Shown here: positions 36,640-45,933 of the stretch, one piece after another
Layout: each line of letters opens with the position of its first letter
Position numbering within the stretch: the first letter of the stretch is position 1
NCBI GenBank assembly: GCA_963788205.1
Contig: CAWBGG010000006.1
Location: 62,001-126,000 of the forward strand
Source of the DNA: CAVVMA01 sp963788205
Lineage (GTDB): Bacteria > Desulfobacterota > Binatia > Binatales > Binataceae
DNA: 64,000 bases
Direction: 5' to 3'
Notes under the pieces: generated by a model
The model's input: only the letters and a program-made list of their open reading frames with translations
What the model was told of the DNA's origin: nothing
The model's database searches: none
Translations under genes and position numbers: made by a program

Positions 36640-37965
36640 ATGACCGCCAGGTCAGTAGCAGTTGTGATTCTCGCAACCGTGGCGATCTCAATTGCGGCCG
36701 ATCGGGCAGCCAGCGCCACGATGCCCGGGCCCAAGCCGGACGCGCTGGCCGAGCCCAAGAGTACCTATCAGGCGGGATTTCCCACCCAACTTTACGAATT
36801 GGCCCTCCCGGCCGAGAACCCGCAAAGCGCGGCCAAGGTCGCCCTGGGCAAGGCGCTCTTTTTCGACGCGCGGCTTTCGTCCGACAACACGATCTCATGC
36901 GCGAACTGTCACGACCCGCATAAGGGTTTCACCGACCAGCAGACCACCTCGGACGGGGTCCACATGAAGCTCGGAGAACGCAACGCGCCGACCATCCTCG
37001 ACGCAATGTTCAATATCGAGCAGTTCTGGGACGGCCGCGAGCCGACGCTCGAGGCGCAGGCCCGCGACCCGATTCTGAATCCGATCGAGATGGGAATGCC
37101 GGACCGCCAGACCGTGGTTAACAAGCTGAATTCGATCGCCGAATATCAGAGTCAGTTCAAGGACGTATTTGGAAGCGCTCCCGACTACGACGACATGACC
37201 AAAGCGATCGCGGCGTATGAGCGTACGCAGGTCGCGTTCGACTCGGCCTTCGACCGTTATATGGCGGGCGACGAAAACGCGCTCACGGAGCAACAAAAGC
37301 GCGGATGGGCGATCTTCAACGGTCAGGGCCGTTGCATGTCGTGCCACGGATGGAACCCGACGCGCCCGCTGTTCACCGACGATCGCTTCCACAACATCGG
37401 GGTGTCGGCTCACAAGTCGGACTTCGTGCCGCTCGCTCGCCAGGCGCTTGGCGAGTTGACCAAGGGTGGTGCGAGTGCGCTCGACATCGATCGGCTGGCG
37501 ATCCAGACCGACATGAGCGGACTGGGCCGCTTTTTGGTCACCAAGCAGCCGCACGATATCGGTGCGTTTCGAACCATGGACCTGCGCAACCTCTACGTCA
37601 CGCAGCCGTACTTTCACGACGGCTCCCAGGCAACGATCTGGGACACGCTCGATCACTACAACAAGGGCGGCGTGCAGAACGCGTTCCTCGATGGCGGAAT
37701 CGTTCCGCTGGGCTTGAGCGAGCAGCAGGAAGACGACCTCGCGGCGTTCCTGCTCGCGCTCACCAGCCCGCCATACATGGCGCAAGCGCGGGCGGAGTAC
37801 CAGCGTCAGTTCAAGCTCTCGCGGACCACCCGTCCGCAACGCGACCGCGCAGCCGCGATGGGACTCGCCGGCCGCAACGGCCCCGGATTCGCGGGACCCT
37901 TCGGTGACCTCGGGCCGGGACAGGCCCAGATGAAGGAAAATCCTGCGCTGCTGGGTGGAGACTGA
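36640..37965 (+). CDS. MauG/di-heme cytochrome c peroxidase family protein
   Basis: 441 residues from ATG 36640, with AGGAGAG upstream. A signal peptide is followed by two heme motifs: CANCH at residue 87 and CMSCH at residue 232. FFDARLSSDNTISCANCHDPHKGF and LRNLYVTQPYFHDG are standard for the bacterial di-heme peroxidase/MauG family, which reduces peroxide or makes oxidative protein modifications. A long C-terminal tail (residues 390-441) extends past the usual end. Third member of the redox cluster. Confidence 0.92.
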   Translation: MTARSVAVVILATVAISIAADRAASATMPGPKPDALAEPKSTYQAGFPTQLYELALPAENPQSAAKVALGKALFFDARLSSDNTISCANCHDPHKGFTDQQTTSDGVHMKLGERNAPTILDAMFNIEQFWDGREPTLEAQARDPILNPIEMGMPDRQTVVNKLNSIAEYQSQFKDVFGSAPDYDDMTKAIAAYERTQVAFDSAFDRYMAGDENALTEQQKRGWAIFNGQGRCMSCHGWNPTRPLFTDDRFHNIGVSAHKSDFVPLARQALGELTKGGASALDIDRLAIQTDMSGLGRFLVTKQPHDIGAFRTMDLRNLYVTQPYFHDGSQATIWDTLDHYNKGGVQNAFLDGGIVPLGLSEQQEDDLAAFLLALTSPPYMAQARAEYQRQFKLSRTTRPQRDRAAAMGLAGRNGPGFAGPFGDLGPGQAQMKENPALLGGD

Positions 37966-37997
37966 TACTCGCGAGGCTTCGAGGGGAGGACAATCCG

Positions 37998-39146
37998 ATG
38001 GCAGCCCGTCACAAGAGCATCGAGACGAAATTCTACGAAGATCGGGAGCGCGTGCTCAAAGCGCTGCGCAATTGCGACCGCCGAACATTCCTCAAGATCG
38101 CGGGGGCCACGATGGGCGCCGTTGCGGCCAAGGGCCTGATGCCGCCGCATACGTTCCAGCTCGTCACGATTGCTAACGCGGCGGTCGATAAGGACTTTTC
38201 CGGCCAGGGCGCGCAGGGCGATCGCCCCTTCACCTTCGCCTACATCTCGGACGCCCATCTATACGACCGCACGCTCAACCAGCGCTTTGTGCGGAGCATC
38301 GTCAAAGCCGTCGACGACGTGAACGCGCTCGACCCGCAGCCCGACTTCGTGCTCTATGGCGGCGACCTTGCCCAGCTTGGCACCCCGACGCAGCTCGAAC
38401 TTGGCCGGCAGATACTCAGCGGTCTCAGGGCGCCGGTGAAAATGATGGTCGGCGAGCACGATTGGTTCCTCGACCTGGGCGACAAGTGGCAGGAATTGTT
38501 CGGCCATCCGACTTACTCGTTCGACTGGAAGGGCGTGCACGTGATCGTGCTGCAGAGCGTCTATGAGAAGGATTTCTGGACCGCGCGCAGGATGACGCCC
38601 GCGGAGCGGATGCAAACCGTCGCCGGTCTCGACAACGGCGTACAGTCGCGGTTCGAGGTGGGCGATCAGCAGCGCGACTGGCTCAAGCAGGACCTGTCAA
38701 AGGTCACGACTGCAACCCCGATTCTGGTCTTCTCACATTCGCCGCTCTACAAGTACTACCGCAACTGGAATTTCTGGACCGACGACGCCGACGAGGTACA
38801 GGCTATTCTGAAGCCTTACGACAAAGTCACCGTCGTCCACGGCCATACCCATCAGATGTTGCAAAACCAGATCGGGAACATCAGCTTTTACGGGATGCTC
38901 TCGACGGCGTGGCCGTGGCCGTACGCTCCTGAAGGACTGCCGCCACTGACTATTCAGATGAATCGCGCCGATCCGTTCGATCAGTTCGACGGTTGCGGCG
39001 ATGGACAGTTCACCGCGCGGGCCGATGGTCTTGTCGATACCGTCTACAACCTATGGGATCGCAATCCTGTCACGATAAAGGCGGACTATCTGGTCAGCCA
39101 GGGAAAGACTGAGCGCCCTCCCGCGCCTCAATTCGCGAGCTACTAG
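37998..39146 (+). CDS. Tat-exported metallophosphoesterase
   Basis: 382 residues from ATG 37998. A twin-arginine motif RRTFLK (RR at 28-29) and hydrophobic stretch indicate Tat export of a folded metalloprotein. Calcineurin-like metal ligands are visible: ISDAHLYD, YGGDLAQLG, GEHDWF (variant of GNHD), FSHSPLY and HGHTHQ. The variant Glu in GEHD replaces the usual Asn. Fourth in a run of redox genes, 32 bp after the peroxidase. Substrate unknown. Confidence 0.92.
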   Translation: MAARHKSIETKFYEDRERVLKALRNCDRRTFLKIAGATMGAVAAKGLMPPHTFQLVTIANAAVDKDFSGQGAQGDRPFTFAYISDAHLYDRTLNQRFVRSIVKAVDDVNALDPQPDFVLYGGDLAQLGTPTQLELGRQILSGLRAPVKMMVGEHDWFLDLGDKWQELFGHPTYSFDWKGVHVIVLQSVYEKDFWTARRMTPAERMQTVAGLDNGVQSRFEVGDQQRDWLKQDLSKVTTATPILVFSHSPLYKYYRNWNFWTDDADEVQAILKPYDKVTVVHGHTHQMLQNQIGNISFYGMLSTAWPWPYAPEGLPPLTIQMNRADPFDQFDGCGDGQFTARADGLVDTVYNLWDRNPVTIKADYLVSQGKTERPPAPQFASY

Positions 39147-39211
39147 GCAGACGCCAGGCAGCGGCGGCTTTGTTCCATCTGAGGGCGCATCGCATGCGGT
39201 GTGGAGGCGAA

Positions 39212-39988
39212 ATGAAACCCGAACGAAAGTTGATCGCGGTAGCGTTGTTGGGCGCGATCGGCGGCGCAATGGCCCTCTATCTCAGCCTCGGCAATGATGG
39301 TGCCAGCGCCTTCGCCCAGCCGATGCCAACCCATCAGGTTCCGCAGGCAAAAAATGGCGGTGTCGTCATTCAACTCTGCGACGGTGTGACCAGTACGGAG
39401 GTAGCGGGGCTCAAGCCCGGTCAGGCGATGAGCCGCAAGCAGGCCCTCGCCGTCACCAGCGCGCTGATGGACGAATGGCAGCGCCGCCATCCCGATAAGC
39501 AGTGGGTGACCGCGCAGGCCGATACTGGCAGCGCGGCTCCTTCATCGTCGGCGCAAAGCGTCGGAGCGGCGCCCGGCAATGAAGGTATCGCCGGACCCGG
39601 CGCGTCGGGCGCAGCCGCGCTCAAGAGCCAGCAGGGCGACACCTACGCCAGCTTTGGCGCGCGCGACCCCCTGATCTGGAAGGCACAGACCGACGCTTTC
39701 GTGGACGAGGGCAACAGGATTTTTCACTCGGTGAAGCTGCTCGGCGGCACTATCGGCGTGAGCTGTGACATGTGCCACCCGAATGCCGCGAATACTCATC
39801 CGGAGACCTATCCAAAATATCAGGTCCAGCTTCAGCGCGTGGCGCTGCTGCGCGACATGATCAACTGGTGCATCGAGAATCCCGTCAAAGGAAAAACCCT
39901 AGACCCCAGCGATCCCAAATTGCGAGCGCTGGAGGCTTACATTCTGGCGCAGCGCAAGGGAACCGCGCTCGACTACGGCAAGCACTAA
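39212..39988 (+). CDS. Periplasmic c-type cytochrome (SoxA-like C-terminus)
   Basis: 258 residues from ATG 39212, preceded by GGAGG. An N-terminal signal-anchor is followed by an Ala/Ser/Gly-rich linker, then heme motif CDMCH at residue 185. The C-terminal VQLQRVALLRDMINWCIENPVKG and DPKLRALEAYILAQRKG match the end of SoxA-type or thiosulfate-dehydrogenase-like cytochromes. Last gene of the cluster. Only one heme is visible. Confidence 0.85.
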   Translation: MKPERKLIAVALLGAIGGAMALYLSLGNDGASAFAQPMPTHQVPQAKNGGVVIQLCDGVTSTEVAGLKPGQAMSRKQALAVTSALMDEWQRRHPDKQWVTAQADTGSAAPSSSAQSVGAAPGNEGIAGPGASGAAALKSQQGDTYASFGARDPLIWKAQTDAFVDEGNRIFHSVKLLGGTIGVSCDMCHPNAANTHPETYPKYQVQLQRVALLRDMINWCIENPVKGKTLDPSDPKLRALEAYILAQRKGTALDYGKH

Positions 39989-40176
39989 TCGCGAGGGCGT
40001 GCAGTTAAGGACAGCCCCGGCCTGTCGTTCGAGGACACCCCATCACGCGCATGCGATGCAGACGTTTATCATTCCGCAAGTGAAATCCGGGTTCAAACTT
40101 TGCGTTTGCAAACCGCGTGATCCTGGCGCCAGTCTGAACCGGTTTCAAAACGGAAATTCCAACTGAGTTCGGTCTG

Positions 40177-42369
40177 ATGCGCAGGGCAGCGGCTGGCGTC
40201 ACTCAATATCGGGCGGCGTCGTCGCTGGTCGCTCTACTGATCGGCGTGCTGACATTGGCCGCGCCCAGCCCGCTGTCGGCTCAAAATCTACTGCGCAACG
40301 GCGACTTCTCCGAGGGCCGCGGAAACATCCCCACGGGTTGGTATCACGAGAGCTGGGTTGAAGTGCCGACCACCAGCTTCAGTTGGACCAAGCCGTCCGG
40401 CGGCGAACCCGGCTACGTCACGGTCAGGAACGATACTGAAAATTCGGCGCGATGGATCCAAACCGTTCACCTGAACCCCGGCTGGTATTACGTCGGCGCG
40501 CAGGTCGAAACGAACGATGTCGGAAGGGCGGCGGGGCAAACCGGCGCGATGGTCAGCCTGACCGGCTTGGGCCTGATACTCGAAGATATCGAGGGCACCA
40601 CTGACTGGCAGAATCGCTTCTTCTATTTAAAGGTCGGGCGCGGCGGCGCCGACGTTCAAATCGCGCTCGGAATCGGTTTTTTCTGGGGATTTGACACCGG
40701 AGGGGCCTCGTTCCGCAGCGCGAGTGTCGTGCCGGTAGACGCCCCGACCCCGGGGGTGCCGGTGATCGACGTGGACAAAGTCAACGCGCACTACGGGCAA
40801 AGCAGCTCGTGGTGGATAGTGCTGGTCGTAGCCGCTCTGATGGTCACGGCGGTATATGGATGGATCATTTTTCCCGCGTCGGCAGCGTTTCGCGCCAGCG
40901 CCGCGGCCGTGCACGGCGCCGGAGCGTGGTCCGCAGCCGATACCGCAAATCTTGCCGCGCTGACCGTGATTGCCGCCATCACGCGATTATGGCGCCTGGG
41001 CTATCCGCAGGGTGTGGTCTTTGACGAGATCTTCTGGGTCGGCCAGGCCGGCAGTTACCTGCGCGGCGAGCAATATATCGATCCTCATCCGCCGTTGGCG
41101 CGCGAGTTGATGGCGCTCGGGATGTGGGCCTTCGGCCCCGAGCATTCGTGGGCCTGGCGCTTGTCCGTCGCGGTGGTCGGCACGCTGCTGGTAGCTGTCA
41201 CCTACCTGCTCGGCCGCCGATTGTTCCAATCGCGATTAGCCGGGGTGCTCGCTGCGTCGTTGATAGTCTTCGAAGGCACCTTCATGGTGGATTCGCGGAT
41301 TGCGCTTCCCGAGATCACCTACCTAACGCTCGCGGCGATTTCCTACTTGCTCGTGTTTCGTTTCGTGCAATCCTCCAACCCGCATCGGGAGCGGTATACG
41401 CTCTTGCTGCTGGGAGCGGCGCTGGGGCTTGGTCTCGGCGCGAAGCTCCTGCTGCCCGGCGTTGCGCTCCTGCTGGTAGGCGGAGTCATGGCCTACGCTC
41501 TCGCGACGCAATGGCCGGCGCTCGATGATCGCGGCCGCCGCGGGCGCTACCGCCGCGGGAGCTATCGACAACGCTATCGGATGATCGGCGGCGTAATGCT
41601 GATCGTCGGTTCGACGTCCGCGATTTGCTACGTCGCAACCTTTATCCCGAACTTCATCTGGCTCGGATGGCGCGGCCCGGGAGCTTTTGCGGCCTACTAT
41701 CACGACTTCAGATCGTGGGAGCGGAGCGTTAATGAAGTAGGCGATTTGCGCGGATCACCGTGGTGGAGCTGGCCCCTGATGGCGCATCCATTTCTCTATT
41801 GGCGCGAGAGCCCCGGCGCCGACGCGGTCACGTCGATCTGGTTCGGCGGCAATCCAATCCTATGGTGGGGCGCAAGCGGCGCGATATGCGTGACCGCCGT
41901 GCGGATGGTCAGGCGGCCCAGCCTCCGGGCTGCTTTCATCCTGGCCGGTTATTTCGGCTTCCTGATTATCGAAGTGCCGATCACCCGCGTAATGTATCTG
42001 TATCATTATCTTCCGGCGTTGTTCCTGGCGTTCCTGGCGCTCGCGGGTCTGCTCAACGATTGTTGGCAAGGCCGCGCGCAGCGCTGGGAGCAGGCGCTGA
42101 TCGCGGTGCCGATCGCCGCGTCGGCGGCCCTTGCGATCGGCGGAACGATCGGAATTGGCGTCGCGACGGCGCTGGCGATCGGGTTCGGCGCGATCGTGTG
42201 GCGGAGCGCTAGTCCCGGCAAATTGATATTCGTATCGTTTTCCGCCGCGGCCCTGATCGCCTTCGTCTACTTCTTTCCGGTCTGGTCGGGGATGCCGATC
42301 TCACCTGCGAGTTTCGAGGCGCGGATGTGGATGCGCGGTCCGGGCTTGTTTGATTGGGCCAGCTATTGA
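40177..42369 (+). CDS. PMT-family glycosyltransferase with N-terminal carbohydrate-binding domain
   Basis: 730 residues from ATG 40177. A signal peptide and a ~170-residue beta-rich domain (LLRNGDFSEGRGNIPTGWYHESW) resembling carbohydrate-binding jelly rolls come first. A membrane domain follows with PMT motifs: VVFDEIFWVGQAGSYLRG (acidic pair in the first loop), DPHPPLAREL, and the C-terminal VMYLYHYLPALFL. Such enzymes transfer a sugar from a lipid carrier to proteins or lipids. The N-terminal fusion is unusual, since most PMT proteins start directly with the membrane domain. Confidence 0.85.
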   Translation: MRRAAAGVTQYRAASSLVALLIGVLTLAAPSPLSAQNLLRNGDFSEGRGNIPTGWYHESWVEVPTTSFSWTKPSGGEPGYVTVRNDTENSARWIQTVHLNPGWYYVGAQVETNDVGRAAGQTGAMVSLTGLGLILEDIEGTTDWQNRFFYLKVGRGGADVQIALGIGFFWGFDTGGASFRSASVVPVDAPTPGVPVIDVDKVNAHYGQSSSWWIVLVVAALMVTAVYGWIIFPASAAFRASAAAVHGAGAWSAADTANLAALTVIAAITRLWRLGYPQGVVFDEIFWVGQAGSYLRGEQYIDPHPPLARELMALGMWAFGPEHSWAWRLSVAVVGTLLVAVTYLLGRRLFQSRLAGVLAASLIVFEGTFMVDSRIALPEITYLTLAAISYLLVFRFVQSSNPHRERYTLLLLGAALGLGLGAKLLLPGVALLLVGGVMAYALATQWPALDDRGRRGRYRRGSYRQRYRMIGGVMLIVGSTSAICYVATFIPNFIWLGWRGPGAFAAYYHDFRSWERSVNEVGDLRGSPWWSWPLMAHPFLYWRESPGADAVTSIWFGGNPILWWGASGAICVTAVRMVRRPSLRAAFILAGYFGFLIIEVPITRVMYLYHYLPALFLAFLALAGLLNDCWQGRAQRWEQALIAVPIAASAALAIGGTIGIGVATALAIGFGAIVWRSASPGKLIFVSFSAAALIAFVYFFPVWSGMPISPASFEARMWMRGPGLFDWASY

Positions 42370-42635
42370 GGGCGCCAGAGAGAAAATCCCTCGGCGGAGC
42401 CTGCTGCCGAGACGGCCGAAGCTGGATCGGTTCATCGGGATCGTCGACCGGACTCCGGAAGAAGATAAGGGGCAGCCGGCCGAACAGCAGAGCGCCCACT
42501 TGAAGACGACCGTCACGTCGGCGTTCGCACGAACGACCGGCCGATGGATTCGGCGGCGGATTAGATCGAACTTTCGGCTCGACGCAAGTAAACGCAGACA
42601 CGGGCCGTTGGCGCCTGAATCGAGAGTTCCCGGCT

Positions 42636-44132
42636 TTAGAAGTCGAAGACTTTACGCATGGTCGCAAGGACTCCCTTTGCGGAGCGGTGGGCAGTGGCGT
42701 GGCTTTGAGGTTGAGCGGTTCGCTCGCTGGTTTCGGCGAATCTGCGGGCCGCGACTTCCGCGATAGTTGCCCCAGCGTCGGGTTTGGACTTGAACAACCT
42801 GGCGAATGCCTCGCGGGCAATCTCCCAGACCTCGACATCCGAGGCCGCGCGAACCGTGGCGTTGCGCGGCTCCCCGGTCAGCAAGGCAATTTCGCCAAAG
42901 AAGCTTTCCGGCGACGAGTCCTCGATATAGCGGATGCGTTTCTCTCTGGCTCCGCCGGCGCCTTTGGCCGTCACCTCGACCTTGCCCCGTCTGAGCACGT
43001 AAAAGCTGTCGCCAATCTCACCTTGGCGGATAAGGACCTCGCCACGGCCGAAACGGCGCACTCGAATGGTCGGAACCAACACGCCCAGTTCTTCATCGGT
43101 CAGAGCGTCCAGGAGATAGACGCGCCGCAGCTCCCGGATCGTATCGCCGCCGGCACCTTCACGGGCCGTCTCCGGCGCGCGCTCCGCCCGCGCAAAGATC
43201 TTGCGGGTCGGAAACGGAATCTCGATTGCGCTACGCTGGAGCGCATACCACAGACTCCGGGTGATTCGGATCCGGACCTGCTCTTGAACCGAGTAATCGG
43301 CGATCCAGAACCTTATCCGGTAGCGAATCGCCGACTCGCCGTATTCCCAGATGTCGACCTCACTCTTGACGATCTCGGGAACGTCGTTGACGAGCGTCTG
43401 GATCGTGCGCTCGACCTGATCGGGCGGGGTCTCATAGCCCAGACCGACGAAGATTTCATCCGCTACCGGCTGGCCGGACGAATAATTTACGAGCAGTTCC
43501 CTGGCGAGCAGGGTATTTGGGATTTGCACGATTTCGTTAGCGCGAGTGATAAGCCTCGTTGCCCGCCATCCGCTTCCCTGGACTCGTCCGACATGATTGC
43601 CGAGCCGGACCCAGTCGCCCGGCACGAACGGATGGCGATACTGGAGCAGAAGCCCGGCGAAGAAGTTGCCCTGCAGAACCCAGCCCGCCGTCAGAGTTCC
43701 GACCGCGGGGATGGCAATCAGAACGCGCGGCGAGATTCCCAGCATGAAGCGGAATATTACGAGCGCGGTGGCGCCGTACAGCGCGGCCAATATGACCTCG
43801 GCAACGATCGTCGAGAGATCCGCCTTGCGCCCTCGCACGGCCACCACGCAGGTCTCGACCACGAGCCGAATCAATCCGAAGAGCACAAGTATCAGCGCCG
43901 CCGCCCGCCAGTAGACCGTCAGGCTTCTGACCGGCTCTGCACGCGGCGTCATCAAGTCGAGGATTAGGCCCACCGAAAGCATGATGAAGCCCTGCGGCTT
44001 GAACATCCGCTTCTGACGCCGGAGCGCGATCGCAAACAGTGCGCTGGTAAGGGCCAGCAAGCCCTCGATCCAGAAGTGTGCTTCAAGTCCGTCGAAGTAC
44101 GGTTCGAGAAGCGTCTGAAGTGGCGCGTTCAT
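42636..44132 (-). CDS. MscS-like channel with cyclic-nucleotide-binding domain
   Basis: 498 residues from ATG 44132. Four N-terminal helices lead into the MscS core (SPRVLIAIPAVGTLTAGWVLQGNFFAGLLLQY, then FVPGDWVRLGNHVGRVQ). Residues about 355-460 form a cNMP-binding fold (EVLIRQGEIGDSFYVLRRGKVEV, FFGEIALLTGEPRNATVRA), with the phosphate-binding cassette FFGEIALL. The group is known as bacterial cyclic-nucleotide-gated channels. Inner membrane; an osmotic or signalling valve is inferred. Confidence 0.9.
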   Translation of the reverse strand: MNAPLQTLLEPYFDGLEAHFWIEGLLALTSALFAIALRRQKRMFKPQGFIMLSVGLILDLMTPRAEPVRSLTVYWRAAALILVLFGLIRLVVETCVVAVRGRKADLSTIVAEVILAALYGATALVIFRFMLGISPRVLIAIPAVGTLTAGWVLQGNFFAGLLLQYRHPFVPGDWVRLGNHVGRVQGSGWRATRLITRANEIVQIPNTLLARELLVNYSSGQPVADEIFVGLGYETPPDQVERTIQTLVNDVPEIVKSEVDIWEYGESAIRYRIRFWIADYSVQEQVRIRITRSLWYALQRSAIEIPFPTRKIFARAERAPETAREGAGGDTIRELRRVYLLDALTDEELGVLVPTIRVRRFGRGEVLIRQGEIGDSFYVLRRGKVEVTAKGAGGAREKRIRYIEDSSPESFFGEIALLTGEPRNATVRAASDVEVWEIAREAFARLFKSKPDAGATIAEVAARRFAETSERTAQPQSHATAHRSAKGVLATMRKVFDF

Positions 44133-44226
44133 TTTCGTCAGAACACCCGGTTTGAATCCCCTGCATCATCATTACGTTCGGATCTAATCTTCGGCAACGA
44201 CAACGGAAGCCAACGCCGGCGACGTG

Positions 44227-44580
44227 TCAAGGAAGCGCCCCATCGCGGCGCAGCAGAGCCTCGACGGAGTCGTACTCTCGCGACTGGAGCTGCAGGGCGG
44301 CGGCAAAGAGCACCTCGTCGGGGCGCTCGCCGTCGCCGCGCAGGAGGAAGTCCAGCGCTTGGCTTTCTTCGCTCCGCTTCACGAATGCGTCCAGATACGC
44401 GCGCCGGACCTGCGCTGCATCGGTCAAGACCGCGCCGTGTTCCAGAAAGAGGCGAATGGCCGCGAGCTGACAGAAGTTGCAATCCTTCGAGACGTAGAGC
44501 CGCGGAAAATCTCAGCCACGCGGCGAGCAGAGTAAGCGCCGTGACCAGAACAATTCGCTCTTTTTTGCCGATCCTGGGCA
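44227..44580 (-). pseudogene. Possible frameshifted thioredoxin-like exported protein
   Basis: In the reverse strand, a hydrophobic stretch (RIVLVTALTLLAAWLRF) near 44510-44570 changes frame at a TTTT run near 44505-44510 and continues LYVSKDCNFCQLAAIRLFLE, with a CxxC-type motif, to DSVEALLRRDG. Deleting one T joins the two. No clear ATG start exists. This could be a small redox protein or chance. The short ORF on the plus strand here (44224-44535) is its antisense. Confidence 0.3.
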
Positions 44581-44599
44581 GAAGAAACCACCTCTGATG

Positions 44600-45461
44600 C
44601 GAATCTTATTGGACTTCAGGCCGAGCTATCATAAGGCGTCAAATCGACATCGGCAAAATCGTGTTTTGCGCAACGGCGTGCCACACCTCGATCTTAAGCA
44701 TGGTCGGGTTCAGAGCTTCCTGGCCAACAAACTCAAAGCTCTGACGAAAGTTCGCCGGCGCATCGGAAGTATAAGTTGATCAATCGGCGTGGGGTCAGCC
44801 GGACATGAGTTCGCTTGCGCGCGCTGTACGACTGCCACAGGACCGCATCGATGCAACGTGCCCGGGTAATCAGGAGGAAAGTCCCCGATTACATAGGGGA
44901 GGTCCGGGCTAGCTTTGCCGTTCTCGATAGAATCGGGCCGGGACCCGCCCCGCGGATTGCCCAATATTTCCACATGGACCCAGTAGTTCTCCAGGGGCTT
45001 GAACTGATAATCCACGCACGTGCTGGACAAATGATCGTCGCAGGAATGCCGACCAAAACGCCGACTACCGCTTCTGATGCCGTAAGCCTCAAATGCGCCG
45101 GCGAACTCATTTGAACCGTGCGCTGCGTCTTGAAGTTACCGAAAATTGGATCCCAACACAAAACCTTCATAGTCACAGCGGTAGGGCAGGTCAAATCTCT
45201 GGGATCGCTCGAGTCGCGACCGCTGCGCGGTCGCGCGTCTGTGCCGGTACCGAAGCCAACGTCGCGTTCTACAGTTCCAAGGGGCTACGAAATCCTGGGC
45301 GAGCTGTGCCCGTTGGGCGTCAGGCAGTGGCGGATGTTCCAGCGCAAGCGCTTGGTCACTTCATTCCTCCACCTTCTCAAATGCCGAGCGTCTCCGAACT
45401 CGTGCGGCAACTTCCGTCCGCTTTCGTCCCCGCGTAAAATCTGCGCTGAAAGGCGACTCGC
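44600..45461. other. Long intergenic stretch without a convincing gene
   Basis: About 860 bp contain only short overlapping ORFs of both strands with no recognisable domain. Codon use and composition look unlike neighbouring genes. Could be decayed sequence; I see no RNA gene or repeat. Confidence 0.4.
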
Positions 45462-45848
45462 GTGAGGCGGCTGCAGTACACGTTCCTGCTGCTCGTTATT
45501 GTGCAGGCTCTGCATTCACTTGAGGAGTTCGCCGGCCGCTTGTACGAGGTCTTTCCACCGGCCCGCTTTGTGAGCGGCCTCGTCTCGCAGAATCTCGAGC
45601 GTGGGTTTATCATCCTCAATGTCGCCCTTCTGACCTTCGGGCTCTGGTGCTTTTTCTGGCCGATACGGCGCCGCTGGCCATCGGCTGCGCTCTGCGCCTG
45701 GATCTGGGTAGGCATCGAGCTCGTGAACGGAGTCGGTCATCCCTTGTGGAGCCTCTCGGTGCTTCGATATACGCCCGGAGTGGCGACGGCTCCGGTACTC
45801 TTGGTCCTCGCGCTCTATCTGGCTTGGCAGCTTGTGACTGTCGCGTGA
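45462..45848 (+). CDS. HXXEE domain membrane protein
   Basis: 128 residues from GTG 45462. Four helices; the signature HSLEE (H-x-x-E-E) is at residues about 18-22 and a second family motif NGVGHPLWSL with YTPGVATAPVLLVLALY follows. Function unknown in the family; inner membrane. Confidence 0.85.
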   Translation: MRRLQYTFLLLVIVQALHSLEEFAGRLYEVFPPARFVSGLVSQNLERGFIILNVALLTFGLWCFFWPIRRRWPSAALCAWIWVGIELVNGVGHPLWSLSVLRYTPGVATAPVLLVLALYLAWQLVTVA

Positions 45849-45933
45849 AGGGTAACCGCTTGGTACAAACTGATGGAAGCGTTCAGCTCGCGCCGTGGTA
45901 AATCGCGGGTAACGACCTCAATAGGAGTGAGGA

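Noticed and set aside
44710..45465. Short ORFs of both strands (44710-45030, 45118-45465)
   Set aside because: They overlap each other, have no ribosome-binding site and show no recognisable domain.
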